Shown here: positions 37,061-46,143 of the stretch, in pieces | How the letters are laid out: each line of letters opens with the position of its first letter | How positions within the stretch are numbered: position 1 is the stretch's first letter | Assembly: GCA_942491385.1 (NCBI GenBank) | Contig: CALOAF010000002.1 | Coordinates: forward strand, 124,001 to 188,000 | Direction: 5' to 3' | Length of the DNA: 64,000 bases | From: UBA6170 sp942491385 | GTDB lineage: Bacteria > Chloroflexota > Anaerolineae > Anaerolineales > Anaerolineaceae | Notes under the pieces: generated by a model | Told to the model about the DNA's origin: nothing | The model's database searches: none | What the model saw: the letters and a program-made list of their open reading frames with translations, nothing else | Position numbers and translations under genes: made by a program

Positions 37061-38899
37061 TTACATTCCCAGACCTTTTTTGAGACTTCCGCCGCGGAAC
37101 CGCCCGATGATCGCATTACCGATCAAGGTAATCGTGATCAGGATCAGAATTACGACGTTTGCCATCTGACCATCTCCATTTTCGATGTAAAACATAGTTT
37201 GACTTGCCAAAACCTGGGTTTTGGGGGTAACTAGCAAGATAATTAAGGATAATTCCCGCATTGTTGTAATAAAAGTCAACAAGAATCCGGCAACAAAACC
37301 AGCGCTGGTTAATGGAAAGATGACGCGTGTAAAGCGCCGCCAGGCATTAGCACCAGATATATTCGCAGCCTCCTCCAACTCCCTGCCAACCTGCATCATG
37401 GCTGAGACCCCTGAACGGGACGAATAAGGAATGTGCTTGGCTACGGAAACGACCACCAGCAATGTAAAGGTGCCATATAAAGCCGGGATCGGCCCCAGTG
37501 GTTTGATGAACATCGCAATGTAAACAGCGCCAAAAGCAATACCAGGGATCACATAGGGAATATAAGCTAACTGTTCCACCAGCCTGGATAGCCAGGTACC
37601 CCGCCCTTTGACGATGGCATAACCTAGAATAATCCCCAAAAAGGCTGTGAACAAACCGGTCCATAACGAAAGCCGAATTGAGTTCCAGGAAGTTTGCCAT
37701 ATCTTCGGGTTTAGCAAAACACCTGGTTCTCCGTGGTTATATATTGTTCCTCGTGCTCCGATCCAATGCTGCAAGGAAAGATTACTCAAACTGTAGTTTC
37801 CGTCCTGCAGCATCACCGAACTCCAGATTAGCAAGCCCAACGGCAGGACAATAACCAGAATTTGAAAAGTGACCGCTCCAATAAGCATGACAATTTTTGC
37901 TTTACCCAGTTTGCTCAGCTGCGCCATGAAACCGCGACCGCCGATCGTCTCGAAACTCTTACGGGTTCCGATCACTTTCTGGTTGATCGAAATTGTGATA
38001 ATCGAGAACATAATCAGCACAATAGCTAACACAAAACCGTCCGCTGTGTCACCAACCCCCATACTTCCTCGAATCATGGTGGCGGTAACGTAGTACCTGA
38101 TGGGCGTGCCCAAAATATTTGGCCCGCCAAAAGTTCCTAACACCTTGGAAAAAGTCATAATAAAACCGGAGAGAATCGCCGGCACCACCAGCGGCAAAGT
38201 GATCTTGCGCAAAATTCTCCAACGGCTGGCGCCCATTAAATCTCCTGCTTCTTCCAGACTTGAATCGATCGACATTAAAGCTGCTGAGACAAACAGGAAA
38301 AAGAAAGTGTAATAATGCAGGGCACTACAGATTATGATTGGAACGGGTCCATATGACAGCCATGTCGGCGGCGGTTGACCTACAAGGTATTCAAAGACTC
38401 CTGGTGTTCCCCCGGAGAAACTTGTACTCTTGAAAAACACAAGCCAGGCCTGTGCCAGAGTCCAAGATGGCATAATATAAGGAACCAAAGCCAATTGGTT
38501 AACCAATTTTCTGCCTGGCATATCCGTTCGAACCACTAACCAGGCTAACGATCCACCAATCAAAAGGGATAACAGGGTAGCGCCGATGGCGATGGTGAAC
38601 GAATGCTTTAACGGGGTAGACATATAAATCTTTCCCAAAGTGCCCGTTAACATACGAATATAGTGATAAAGGGTAAATCCACCCACCACTGCATCGGGAT
38701 TGTTAACGACATCGCGTGGTTGCCAGGTCAATGTTGTAGTTACCATACGAATTAAAGGTGTAATTACCATGAAATATAAGGCAATCAACATGATGAGTGA
38801 TAGAACGATATGTGGTTTGGTCAGCCAGCGAAAGAATCGCCGGGCACGGGCGATCCAAATTTGTTTATTGTCATTTGTTACTATTGAAGCATTGGACAT
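37061..38899 (-). CDS. ABC transporter permease with two fused membrane domains (FbpB/AfuB-like)
   Basis: A 612-aa protein with about twelve helices. Two BPD_transp_1 units each carry an EAA-type loop: 'EEAGDLMGASRWRILRKITLPLV' (around 215-238) and 'EEAANISGANAWRRFTRVIFPLT' (around 500-522). Fused double permeases of this kind serve ferric, sugar-phosphate and aminoethylphosphonate importers. A GGAGGAG ribosome site precedes the start. The gene lies 96 bp downstream of the RpiR regulator on the same strand and is probably in its transcript. Confidence 0.9.
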   Translation of the reverse strand: MSNASIVTNDNKQIWIARARRFFRWLTKPHIVLSLIMLIALYFMVITPLIRMVTTTLTWQPRDVVNNPDAVVGGFTLYHYIRMLTGTLGKIYMSTPLKHSFTIAIGATLLSLLIGGSLAWLVVRTDMPGRKLVNQLALVPYIMPSWTLAQAWLVFFKSTSFSGGTPGVFEYLVGQPPPTWLSYGPVPIIICSALHYYTFFFLFVSAALMSIDSSLEEAGDLMGASRWRILRKITLPLVVPAILSGFIMTFSKVLGTFGGPNILGTPIRYYVTATMIRGSMGVGDTADGFVLAIVLIMFSIITISINQKVIGTRKSFETIGGRGFMAQLSKLGKAKIVMLIGAVTFQILVIVLPLGLLIWSSVMLQDGNYSLSNLSLQHWIGARGTIYNHGEPGVLLNPKIWQTSWNSIRLSLWTGLFTAFLGIILGYAIVKGRGTWLSRLVEQLAYIPYVIPGIAFGAVYIAMFIKPLGPIPALYGTFTLLVVVSVAKHIPYSSRSGVSAMMQVGRELEEAANISGANAWRRFTRVIFPLTSAGFVAGFLLTFITTMRELSLIILLVTPKTQVLASQTMFYIENGDGQMANVVILILITITLIGNAIIGRFRGGSLKKGLGM

Positions 38900-38995
38900 T
38901 AATAAACTCCTCCATGATAACCATATTTCTCAAACGACTTACTGTGATGTTCTTGAGGACCTCCTATAATGGATTGTGATCGTATTCAAGGGTTT

Positions 38996-39883
38996 TTATG
39001 CATCATGATTAGCATTAAAAGTATTCAGACGAGCCCGAAGCGTATCTAATTTATCCAGGGTAGACATTACCCGTTCTTGATCCTCTCCAGCAACAGAAAG
39101 TAAAAGCGCATTGATGACTGTCATCGGAACTACTAATGAGTGAAATTCTCCTACGGGTCCTCGTCTTGCCGCCAATGTAATATCTGCTTTACCATTTAAG
39201 ACAGTATCCAGGGTATCCGTCAGCATGATAATTGGGCACCCAATTTCTCCCCCATACTCAAGCACCAAATTCAAGGTTGGATTCTGATCGAAAAAACAAA
39301 TAATGAACAATAAATCATCCGGTTGCAACATCAATAAAGGTTCAATTACTTCTCTCCCTGAATTTGTCAATGGGATAATATCTTTGCCGAAGCGGCGTAA
39401 ACGGATCTCCATCAAATCCACCAGGGAAATGGATGGTCCCAAACCAAACACAAAAACTCTCTTATGCTCTTCAAATAGCTGAACTGCTTGCTTCATGGAA
39501 GCACGATCAATTGAATCAATTGCTTGGGAAAGATAATCAATCTCTGTGACAGCCAGACGATCAAAAATATCCCCAGCTTCTCTTAAATCATCCAGACGAC
39601 CACGTATGCGACTGGAATGTGTTACCCGACGACGAAAATTATCCTGCAACACCGAACGCATGGCTGGGTAACTGGGGAAACCCAACGTACGAGCGAATCG
39701 AACGAGAGTCGCTTCACTGAGATTCAATCTCTTCGCAATTTCGCCAGCTGGAAGAAACGCAGATTCTTCTTGATTCTTTCTGAGGAAATTCGCAATTCTT
39801 TTCTCACTTTTCGTGAGTGTTGGAAATTTCTCACTGATGATTAAACCAAAATCCGGATTTTTTTCAGACTTTTCGCTATTCAC
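38996..39883 (-). CDS. RpiR/MurR-family regulator with SIS sugar-phosphate domain
   Basis: A 295-aa regulator. The N-terminal HTH_6 domain has 'LTKSEKRIANFL' and 'AGEIAKRLNLSEATLVRFARTLGF' (around residues 45-68). The SIS domain (about 120-275) has 'KRVFVFGLGPSISLVDLMEIRL' and 'LLFIICFFDQNP'. Such regulators sense sugar phosphates. The start is set at GTG 39883, which has AGAGG five bases upstream. The operator in its promoter is repeated before the HAD-led operon at 46.9 kb, so it most likely controls both units and its own gene. Confidence 0.88.
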   Translation of the reverse strand: MNSEKSEKNPDFGLIISEKFPTLTKSEKRIANFLRKNQEESAFLPAGEIAKRLNLSEATLVRFARTLGFPSYPAMRSVLQDNFRRRVTHSSRIRGRLDDLREAGDIFDRLAVTEIDYLSQAIDSIDRASMKQAVQLFEEHKRVFVFGLGPSISLVDLMEIRLRRFGKDIIPLTNSGREVIEPLLMLQPDDLLFIICFFDQNPTLNLVLEYGGEIGCPIIMLTDTLDTVLNGKADITLAARRGPVGEFHSLVVPMTVINALLLSVAGEDQERVMSTLDKLDTLRARLNTFNANHDA

Positions 39884-39928
39884 AAACACCTCTATAAAGT
39901 TTTATATCAGGGGAACAAAATTTTAATT

Positions 39929-39983
39929 AATGAAAATTTACTTTCATTTGAAATATTGTACAACAATTTAATTTGAATTGCAA
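39929..39983 (-). promoter_or_regulatory. Promoter and operator of the RpiR regulator gene
   Basis: On the minus strand: -35 TTGCAA (39983-39978), 17-bp spacer, -10 TACAAT (39960-39955), 6-bp gap, then palindrome AATGAAA-N6-TTTCATT (39929-39948) over the transcription start. The same arrangement with the same spacings precedes the gene at 46875. Confidence 0.75.
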
Positions 39984-40028
39984 GTTTTATTTCAAATTTT
40001 TAAGAATTATCATGATTTTGATTTTCAG

Positions 40029-41219
40029 TTACACACCATCGAGGATTTTCTTTAATGAAGTATTGAGCCAGATTTCTGCTCTGGTGGTGTCAACCAGAAG
40101 ATCACATTTTTCCATTTGAGGAATGTAGGCTGATTCAGCCATTAAGAACTGTTCCCGGAAGTAACGATTCAAGAAATAAGTCACATCATACTTCTTGCGA
40201 TAATCCATGTCTCGTTTCCATTTGCGTTTCAATCGAATTTCATCATCGGTGAGGTAAACAACCTTCAAATCAATTAATTCAGCAACTTGCGGATAAAGAA
40301 ATGGAAAATTTCCTTCAATAAAAATTAAGTCCGCCGGGAAAATTTCCTCTGTTGAACATCCTGGTTTTAAATCGCCCTCCAGTGTATGGCTGGAGGTAGC
40401 GCTTATAAAATCATATTGTGGGATGTCAATTTTTTTACCTTGTCGGATCTCTTTCAACGATTGAATAAATAAATCAAAATGGAGTGCTTCTTTCCCAAGC
40501 GAGTCGATTCCCTTTTCTTCTCTCTGGTCACGATCTGTTAAAAAATGATCAATTTCAAGGGATGTAAAGGTAAGTTTTTCTTTCATAAATTCCTGTTGAA
40601 TTCGCGAGACAATTTCCGTTTTTCCGGCAGCTGTCTGACCGGCAATACCGATTAAGAATGGTCTTTTTCCATCCTGAATAATTTTTTTCAACAGTTCAAT
40701 AAAACATCCATCAACTTCCTGATTAGCTTGCTTGAATGCCTGGTAGCCCACAGCCTGAAGTTGATTAAATTCCTTTTGTTTTGGCTTAAATGCCTTGTAA
40801 GGTGACCCGCCTAACCAGTGTTGGTTGGCTTTATTGTAGTATTGAGTCTTATGGAAAAAATAAAATCCACGCAAATCAAAGTAAAAATGATTCTGAATCC
40901 AGTCTGAAGAATATTTATCTATCACCAGGCCTGTAAATAGCATTTGGGTTAAATGGATGATTTGATCATCCATAACAGGTTTTCCGTTTACCTTTGGCCT
41001 TAGCTGGATCGATTCGTAAAAATTCCTTGAATTCACCATTTCTTCAATTATTAGGGGCTCAGCCACCTCCATCGATTCCCAACCTGTTTTCGGTAATAAA
41101 TTCACCAATGCATACCGGAATTCAAACAACTCCAGATCCGCAACCGCTGGATTGATGACCTGCATTTTTTGGTATAAAATTTGAGAAAATTGCTCGGGAT
41201 TATGTAAAATACCCATCAT
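40029..41219 (-). CDS. P-loop kinase of the uridine kinase/PRK type with a novel N-terminal domain (copy B)
   Basis: The start at 41219 is set by alignment with the paralogue at 42475 and by GAGG five bases upstream; an ATG at 41252 overlaps the preceding gene. The 396-aa product has an uncharacterised N-terminal domain (~1-180, aromatic-rich, 'FYFDLRGFYFFHKTQYYNKA') and a C-terminal P-loop kinase domain: Walker A 'GIAGQTAAGKTE', 'LEIDHFLTDRD' and 'ADLIFIEGNFPFL'. Uridine kinase, phosphoribulokinase and glycerate 3-kinase share this fold. Placement after a phosphoglycerate mutase suggests an acid such as glycerate as substrate, but this is inference. Confidence 0.78.
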   Translation of the reverse strand: MMGILHNPEQFSQILYQKMQVINPAVADLELFEFRYALVNLLPKTGWESMEVAEPLIIEEMVNSRNFYESIQLRPKVNGKPVMDDQIIHLTQMLFTGLVIDKYSSDWIQNHFYFDLRGFYFFHKTQYYNKANQHWLGGSPYKAFKPKQKEFNQLQAVGYQAFKQANQEVDGCFIELLKKIIQDGKRPFLIGIAGQTAAGKTEIVSRIQQEFMKEKLTFTSLEIDHFLTDRDQREEKGIDSLGKEALHFDLFIQSLKEIRQGKKIDIPQYDFISATSSHTLEGDLKPGCSTEEIFPADLIFIEGNFPFLYPQVAELIDLKVVYLTDDEIRLKRKWKRDMDYRKKYDVTYFLNRYFREQFLMAESAYIPQMEKCDLLVDTTRAEIWLNTSLKKILDGV

Positions 41220-41241
41220 TAAAACCTCATCAATTGAAGAA

Positions 41242-42447
41242 TTACGCTCCATATTTTGCGACCCTGCCGGCATTGGCCAGAGCAATTGCCATGATATGCC
41301 GGGCATATACATGTCCCAGATTGCCCTTAGCACAGGCTCTTTCACCAAATTCCGCTATACCATCTGGACGACAGAATTTTGAATAAATCATAAGGGGAAC
41401 AGGATGCCAACTGTGAAATTTCAACACAGCCGGTGAAGAGTGATCGCCCGTAACAATGACCACATCAGGTTTCAGATCCATCAACCGTGGGATTTGGAAG
41501 TCAAATTCCTCGATCGCCCTTACTTTTCCATCAAAATCACCATTTTCACCGCAGGTATCAGTTTTCTTGAAATGTAAATAGAAAAAATCGTAATCCCCCC
41601 ATACTTTCTCTAACGTGGTAAATTCATCCGCTAATGATGTTCCAGCAACATCCAGAATTTTCATCCCTGCTAAACGCGAGACTCCACGGTACATACCATT
41701 GACAGCAATACAGGCCGGATTCAATTTATACATCTCCTGGAATGTTGGCACAATGGGTAATTTTGCAAATCCTCGCAACAGGATCATATTAGCCGGGTGA
41801 TCATCTCTCAACAACTTTTTTGCCTCATCAACAAAAACGTTAACAATCTCTGAAGTTCTTTGAGAATCCTTATCCCTGGCTTTGAGGATTAACGGCTGTG
41901 CGCCAGTGATTAACGGATCTGTTTCACTGACATTGGATCCTAATCCCTTTCCACGTAAAATGAAGGCAAAGCGGTGTTCTTTCACGGGTTCAATAAATAT
42001 TTCAACACCTTCAATCCTGATTTCCCGTAATTTTTCAATTAATTTCCGGCTGTCTTCTGTGGGTAACCGCCCTGCTCTGCGATCCGTCAAAATCCCATCT
42101 GAATCAACCGTACAGAAATTCCCACGAGCAGCGATATCATCAGGATGAAGATCAAAATCCACTCCTAATGCTTCTAAAGGACCACGTCCGATTTCACATT
42201 CTAAGGGATCATATCCAAATAAAGCCAGATGTCCTGGTCCACTGCCCACAGTGATCCCTGGACCTAAAGGGACAGAGAGGCCTAACGCTGATTGACTTGC
42301 CAAAGCATCTAAATGAGGAGTCATTGCAGTTTCAAGTTCTGTTTGCCCACCCGATTCTTTAGGTAACCCACCTAACCCATCTAAAATCAACATGGCTATT
42401 TTAGTTTGACCGGGTATTGTTTGTTTTCGAAAAAATGATTCGAACAT
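41242..42447 (-). CDS. apgM: Phosphoglycerate mutase, 2,3-BPG-independent, archaeal (ApgM) type
   Basis: A 401-aa member of the alkaline phosphatase superfamily. It has 'AMLILDGLGGLP' near the N-terminus (metal Asp), 'TVGSGPGHLALFGYDPLECEIGRGPLEALG' read in parts at residues ~65-95 (Ser nucleophile), and 'VVIVTGDHSSPAV' and 'HSWHPVPL' toward the end. ApgM interconverts 3- and 2-phosphoglycerate in glycolysis and gluconeogenesis. It is flanked on both sides by P-loop kinase genes that are paralogues of each other. Confidence 0.88.
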   Translation of the reverse strand: MFESFFRKQTIPGQTKIAMLILDGLGGLPKESGGQTELETAMTPHLDALASQSALGLSVPLGPGITVGSGPGHLALFGYDPLECEIGRGPLEALGVDFDLHPDDIAARGNFCTVDSDGILTDRRAGRLPTEDSRKLIEKLREIRIEGVEIFIEPVKEHRFAFILRGKGLGSNVSETDPLITGAQPLILKARDKDSQRTSEIVNVFVDEAKKLLRDDHPANMILLRGFAKLPIVPTFQEMYKLNPACIAVNGMYRGVSRLAGMKILDVAGTSLADEFTTLEKVWGDYDFFYLHFKKTDTCGENGDFDGKVRAIEEFDFQIPRLMDLKPDVVIVTGDHSSPAVLKFHSWHPVPLMIYSKFCRPDGIAEFGERACAKGNLGHVYARHIMAIALANAGRVAKYGA

Positions 42448-42474
42448 ACTCCTCCTCTTTTTGCAGTTTGGGAT

Positions 42475-43671
42475 TTATATTTCCATTTCTTTGATCAATC
42501 TCTCTTGCCAGGCTGGTTTTAGCCAAATTTTCGCTGCAGATGTATCTACCACCAGATCGCAAACTTCCATCAATGGTAAATATATTTCCCGAGATCTGAT
42601 GAATTGGGTCATAAAATAGCGGTTTATAAATCCAATTGGATCGTATTTTTTGCGAAGATCAATATCCCTGCGCCATTTTCTTTTTAATCGGATCGGGTCA
42701 TCAGTCAGATACACAGTTCGTAGTCCGATCATGTCATCCAGTTCCGGGATATAAAAGGGGAAATTTCCTTCCAAAAAAATTACATCGGCTGGTTCGATCA
42801 CCAGTGGGGACTGACCAGGTCGGAGATTCCCCTCGAGGTCATGACTGGAGGTAGCCAGATAGAAGTCATATCTTGGAATTAAAGTTGATTGTCCATCTAA
42901 TATATCTCGCATCGCCTGCATGAATAAATCAAAATGGATGATGTCTTTCCCATGTGCTTTTCCATCCCGAAATTCACGATCCTTATAGAAATTATCCATT
43001 TCTACCGTGGTAATTTTCATTCCATTTTCCAGTAAAAATTCTCGTATCCGTTCCGTAATTTCTGTCTTGCCTGCACCGGTGGGTCCAGCCAATGACAACA
43101 AAATAGGCGAACCATGGATTTTGATTAATTGATAAATCGTCTTAATGAAAGCCTGATCTACTTCATGGTTCGCTTTCTTAAAATCTTTGTATCCTATCTC
43201 CTGTTGAAACGCCAAATCGAGTTGCCTGGACTGAAAAATTAAGTATGGTTTATTTCCAAAGTTTTCCAGAATTTTTGAATTGTAATATTGAGTCCGGATG
43301 AAAAAACAAAAGGCGCGAATATCAAAATAAAAAAGTGAGTTAACCCAATCATTAGATAATTCTTCCGTTGCCAGACCAACCATTAACCAGTGGGTTAATT
43401 TGAGTATGGTCTCATCCAGAACAATTTTATTGCCTCTGGTGGGCTTTAGCTGGATACTATTAAAGAAATCTTCATGAAGACATTTTGCTTCCAGTTCAGA
43501 TTTGGAAACTTGCTGAACAGAATGCCAACCATCCTTTGGTTTAATGACTTCCAATGCATATTGAAATTCATATAACTCCAGACCAGATATTCCCTTGTTG
43601 ATACCGGACATTTTTTCAAATAAGACCTGTGAAAATTTTTCATCATACAATAAAAGTGATTGTTTCATCAT
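42475..43671 (-). CDS. P-loop kinase of the uridine kinase/PRK type with a novel N-terminal domain (copy A)
   Basis: A 398-aa paralogue of the gene at 40029, aligned end to end. The N-terminal domain (~1-180) has 'FYFDIRAFCFFIRTQYYNSK', the best conserved block between the two. The kinase domain has Walker A 'SLAGPTGAGKTE' (~192-203), 'VEMDNFYKDRE', 'ADVIFLEGNFPFY' and 'RLKRKWRRDIDLRKKYD', a lid-like Arg/Lys-rich segment. It begins 11 bp after the permuted mutase gene. Function as in copy B; the two copies may phosphorylate different positions or compounds. Confidence 0.78.
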   Translation of the reverse strand: MMKQSLLLYDEKFSQVLFEKMSGINKGISGLELYEFQYALEVIKPKDGWHSVQQVSKSELEAKCLHEDFFNSIQLKPTRGNKIVLDETILKLTHWLMVGLATEELSNDWVNSLFYFDIRAFCFFIRTQYYNSKILENFGNKPYLIFQSRQLDLAFQQEIGYKDFKKANHEVDQAFIKTIYQLIKIHGSPILLSLAGPTGAGKTEITERIREFLLENGMKITTVEMDNFYKDREFRDGKAHGKDIIHFDLFMQAMRDILDGQSTLIPRYDFYLATSSHDLEGNLRPGQSPLVIEPADVIFLEGNFPFYIPELDDMIGLRTVYLTDDPIRLKRKWRRDIDLRKKYDPIGFINRYFMTQFIRSREIYLPLMEVCDLVVDTSAAKIWLKPAWQERLIKEMEI

Positions 43672-43682
43672 ACAAATGCCTT

Positions 43683-45265
43683 TTATGAGTAAGTAAACCC
43701 AATGCCGGATACGAAAGCATCATATGCTTTCTTTACTTTGGCATAATTACCATCGCGATCGAGTGCGATCCCGCGGCCAATCGCAGTGACAACCTGACCA
43801 ATCCCGATTTCTGCCATATAGGTTTCCAATTTCTCCAACAACATCGGGGCACTGCCTGGTTCAGTACTGCGTCCATCAAAAATCAGGTGAACATAGACGT
43901 CTTCCAATCCCTTTTTCTTGGCTAATTTCAATAACGCCAATGGATAATCGATGGAACCATGAGAACTTTTCTCAGTCAAAAGACCAATCAAATGCAGGTT
44001 GCTATTATTCCTGATCACAGCTTCAATAGTCTGGTTAAAAATCTTGTTACTAAAAAATGATCCATCCTGCATGGCATGATCCAGGCGGACATCATCCTGG
44101 GGAACAATTCTTCCAGCACCAATATTTATATGTCCTGCTTCGGAGTTACCAGCTTTTCCCACCTGTAATCCAACTGCTTCACCTGAAGCTTTTAATTGTG
44201 AAAAAGTGTAAATCTGGTGTAGTTCATCCCAAAATGGTGTTTTTCCGACAAAAATCGGATTGGTTTCATTGGGAAAACCATCTCCCCACCCATCCAAAAT
44301 AATTAATAAAATTTTCCTATTTTCGCCAAATTCATGCGCTGGAATTAGGTTTTTCCCAGTCATCAGGGCAGGTTGTTCAATATTCAAAATGTCTAGAATT
44401 GTTGGGGCGATATCTTGCAGGCTGCCATTTTCTGGTTTCAGGGGCACATCTTTCAGCGGATCAATTGCCAGGAAAGGAACAAGATTGTTGGTGTGGGCAA
44501 CATGCGGTTTTCCTTCAGGTGTATACAATTCTTCCAGGTTACCGTGATCAGCAGTGACCATAGTGACATATTCCTGTGACCGTGCTGCACGAATTACTCG
44601 CTTTAGATGAAAATCCACCACTTCTGCACACCGAATTTTTGCTTCCGTGCTGGATGTATGACCAATCACATCTCCATTGGCAAAATTAGTCACAATCAAG
44701 TCATATTTCTTATGTAATCCAGCGATCACCTCATCCGCTACTGTTTCCAGGCTTAATTCTGGCACCTGATCAAAGGGTATGCCCTTTGGTGAGGGGATGC
44801 GCAGGTCTGTTTCTTCAGGGAATGGCTGGTTATGACCACCATTCAGGAAAAAAGTTATATGGGCAAATTTTTCTGATTCTGAACAGCGGAACTGAGACAG
44901 TCCAGCCTGACTGACTACTTCTCCCGAGTGTTTGACTTACTTTAGAAGGAGCAAAAGCGATGGGAAGTTGCTTGAATTTTTCATGGTACAAGGTCAGAAT
45001 CACAAAATACAATTGATCCAGATAGGGTCGCTCGAATTGATTGAATTGGGGATCAGTAAAGGCCTCGGTAAGTTCAATTTCTCGTTCACCTCTTCGGCAA
45101 CAGAAGATGACTGAATCACCTTGCTCGATACGACCGACTGCATTCCCCTGGTCATCCACTCTAACCAGTGGATCAAAGGAATAATCTGATTGTCCCTGGG
45201 CATAAGCAATTTTTACTGCTTTTGCTAACTCAAATCCACCATGTGATTTTCTTCAGGGTTTTCAT
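43683..45265 (-). pseudogene. Phosphoglycerate mutase (GpmI type), circularly permuted and frameshifted
   Basis: Read from ATG 45265 (GGAAGAG five bases upstream) and removing one base in an AAAA run (~45245-45248) and one in a G-run (CCC at 44923-44925), this is one 526-codon gene. The protein starts in the middle of GpmI ('GGFELAKAVKIAYAQG', then 'GDSVIFCCRRGERE', 'ESEKFAHITFF', 'NFANGDVIGHT', 'TADHGN', 'HVAHTNN'), reaches the normal C-terminus ('PALMTGKNLI'), and then continues into the GpmI N-terminus ('ILLIILDGWG', 'GKAGNSEAGHINIGAGR', 'AIGRGIALDRD'), ending at 'AYDAFVSGIG', just before the point where it began. All metal, Ser and Arg sites are present. Confidence 0.75.
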
Positions 45266-45313
45266 AAAGTCTCTTCCTTCATATAGAAAGTTGTTGACAA
45301 ACTAACACAACTT

Positions 45314-46105
45314 TTACAAAAATCGTTTTATTGAATTAGTGATCTCAACCCTGCGTACCTTTTCCAAGGCAACTTCAGGAAAAGCAGGAAAGATATTTAA
45401 CAATTCAGAAAATTCGTAAATTATTGCGTCAGGTTTGTTCTCAGCAGTGATCACTGACTTTTGCAAAACTTCCGGTTTAATCATGATGACTACCATCCCA
45501 AACCCGGCTAGCCTGGTTCCGGTAACATCCCGTTTCAAATTATCGCCAACATAAACACAATTCGCAGGGTCAACATCCGCTCGTCTTGCAGCTTCGAGGT
45601 AAATTGCTGGATCCGGTTTGCGAATGCCTAGAACAGAGGATAGAGCTACAGACTTGAAATATTGGGTCAAACCATCGGCTTCTAACCAGTCGGGAATTTC
45701 TTGAGATGTGATCAGATTGCTGATCAGACCCAGCGTATATCCCCGTTTTGATAATTCAATCACAACCTCTTTACCTTTCGGAACGACCACTCTGAATCCC
45801 ATTGATTGGCGGTATTGATAGGTCAATTCAACACCATTTTGGGCAATTCTATCTTTCGGAAATTCTGGTGCCAGCCAGCGAGTCCAAAGTTCGGCCTCAG
45901 GTGCTTCACGCAGGTTTTCAAATGCCCATTTGCGATAATCCTGATAGCGGTGATCCACCTTCTGACAAAATGAATCCGGATCTTCTTCCGTGCCTACCAA
46001 TTCAGCTATTCTTTTCCTTGCCTGTGCCTGATGTGGTTCATTGTTCGTTAGAATCCGTAAAGTGTTTCCGATATCTAAGAAAATGGCCTCAATTTTTTGA
46101 TTCAT
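45314..46105 (-). CDS. HAD-IA family hydrolase
   Basis: A 263-aa protein with motif I 'FLDIGNT' (Asp then Gly at +2), motif II 'LISNLITS', the Lys in 'LGIRKPDPAIY' and motif IV 'YVGDNLKRDVTGTRLAG'. The start at ATG 46105 follows AAGGTG at a proper distance. Most similar in this window to the gene just upstream. Substrate unknown; HAD enzymes with a non-Asp second motif-I residue differ from ordinary phosphatases. It precedes the permuted mutase by 48 bp. Confidence 0.85.
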   Translation of the reverse strand: MNQKIEAIFLDIGNTLRILTNNEPHQAQARKRIAELVGTEEDPDSFCQKVDHRYQDYRKWAFENLREAPEAELWTRWLAPEFPKDRIAQNGVELTYQYRQSMGFRVVVPKGKEVVIELSKRGYTLGLISNLITSQEIPDWLEADGLTQYFKSVALSSVLGIRKPDPAIYLEAARRADVDPANCVYVGDNLKRDVTGTRLAGFGMVVIMIKPEVLQKSVITAENKPDAIIYEFSELLNIFPAFPEVALEKVRRVEITNSIKRFL

Positions 46106-46143
46106 ATTAAACACCTTATTAATTTAAAGAGCTCTGAAATTTA

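Noticed and set aside
41220..41348. N-terminal extension of kinase B into apgM
   Set aside because: It overlaps apgM by over 100 bp, and the paralogue begins at the position matching 41219.
45000..45209. Separate small minus-strand reading frame
   Set aside because: It is an out-of-frame shadow of the permuted mutase; the mutase frame carries clear family motifs over the same bases.
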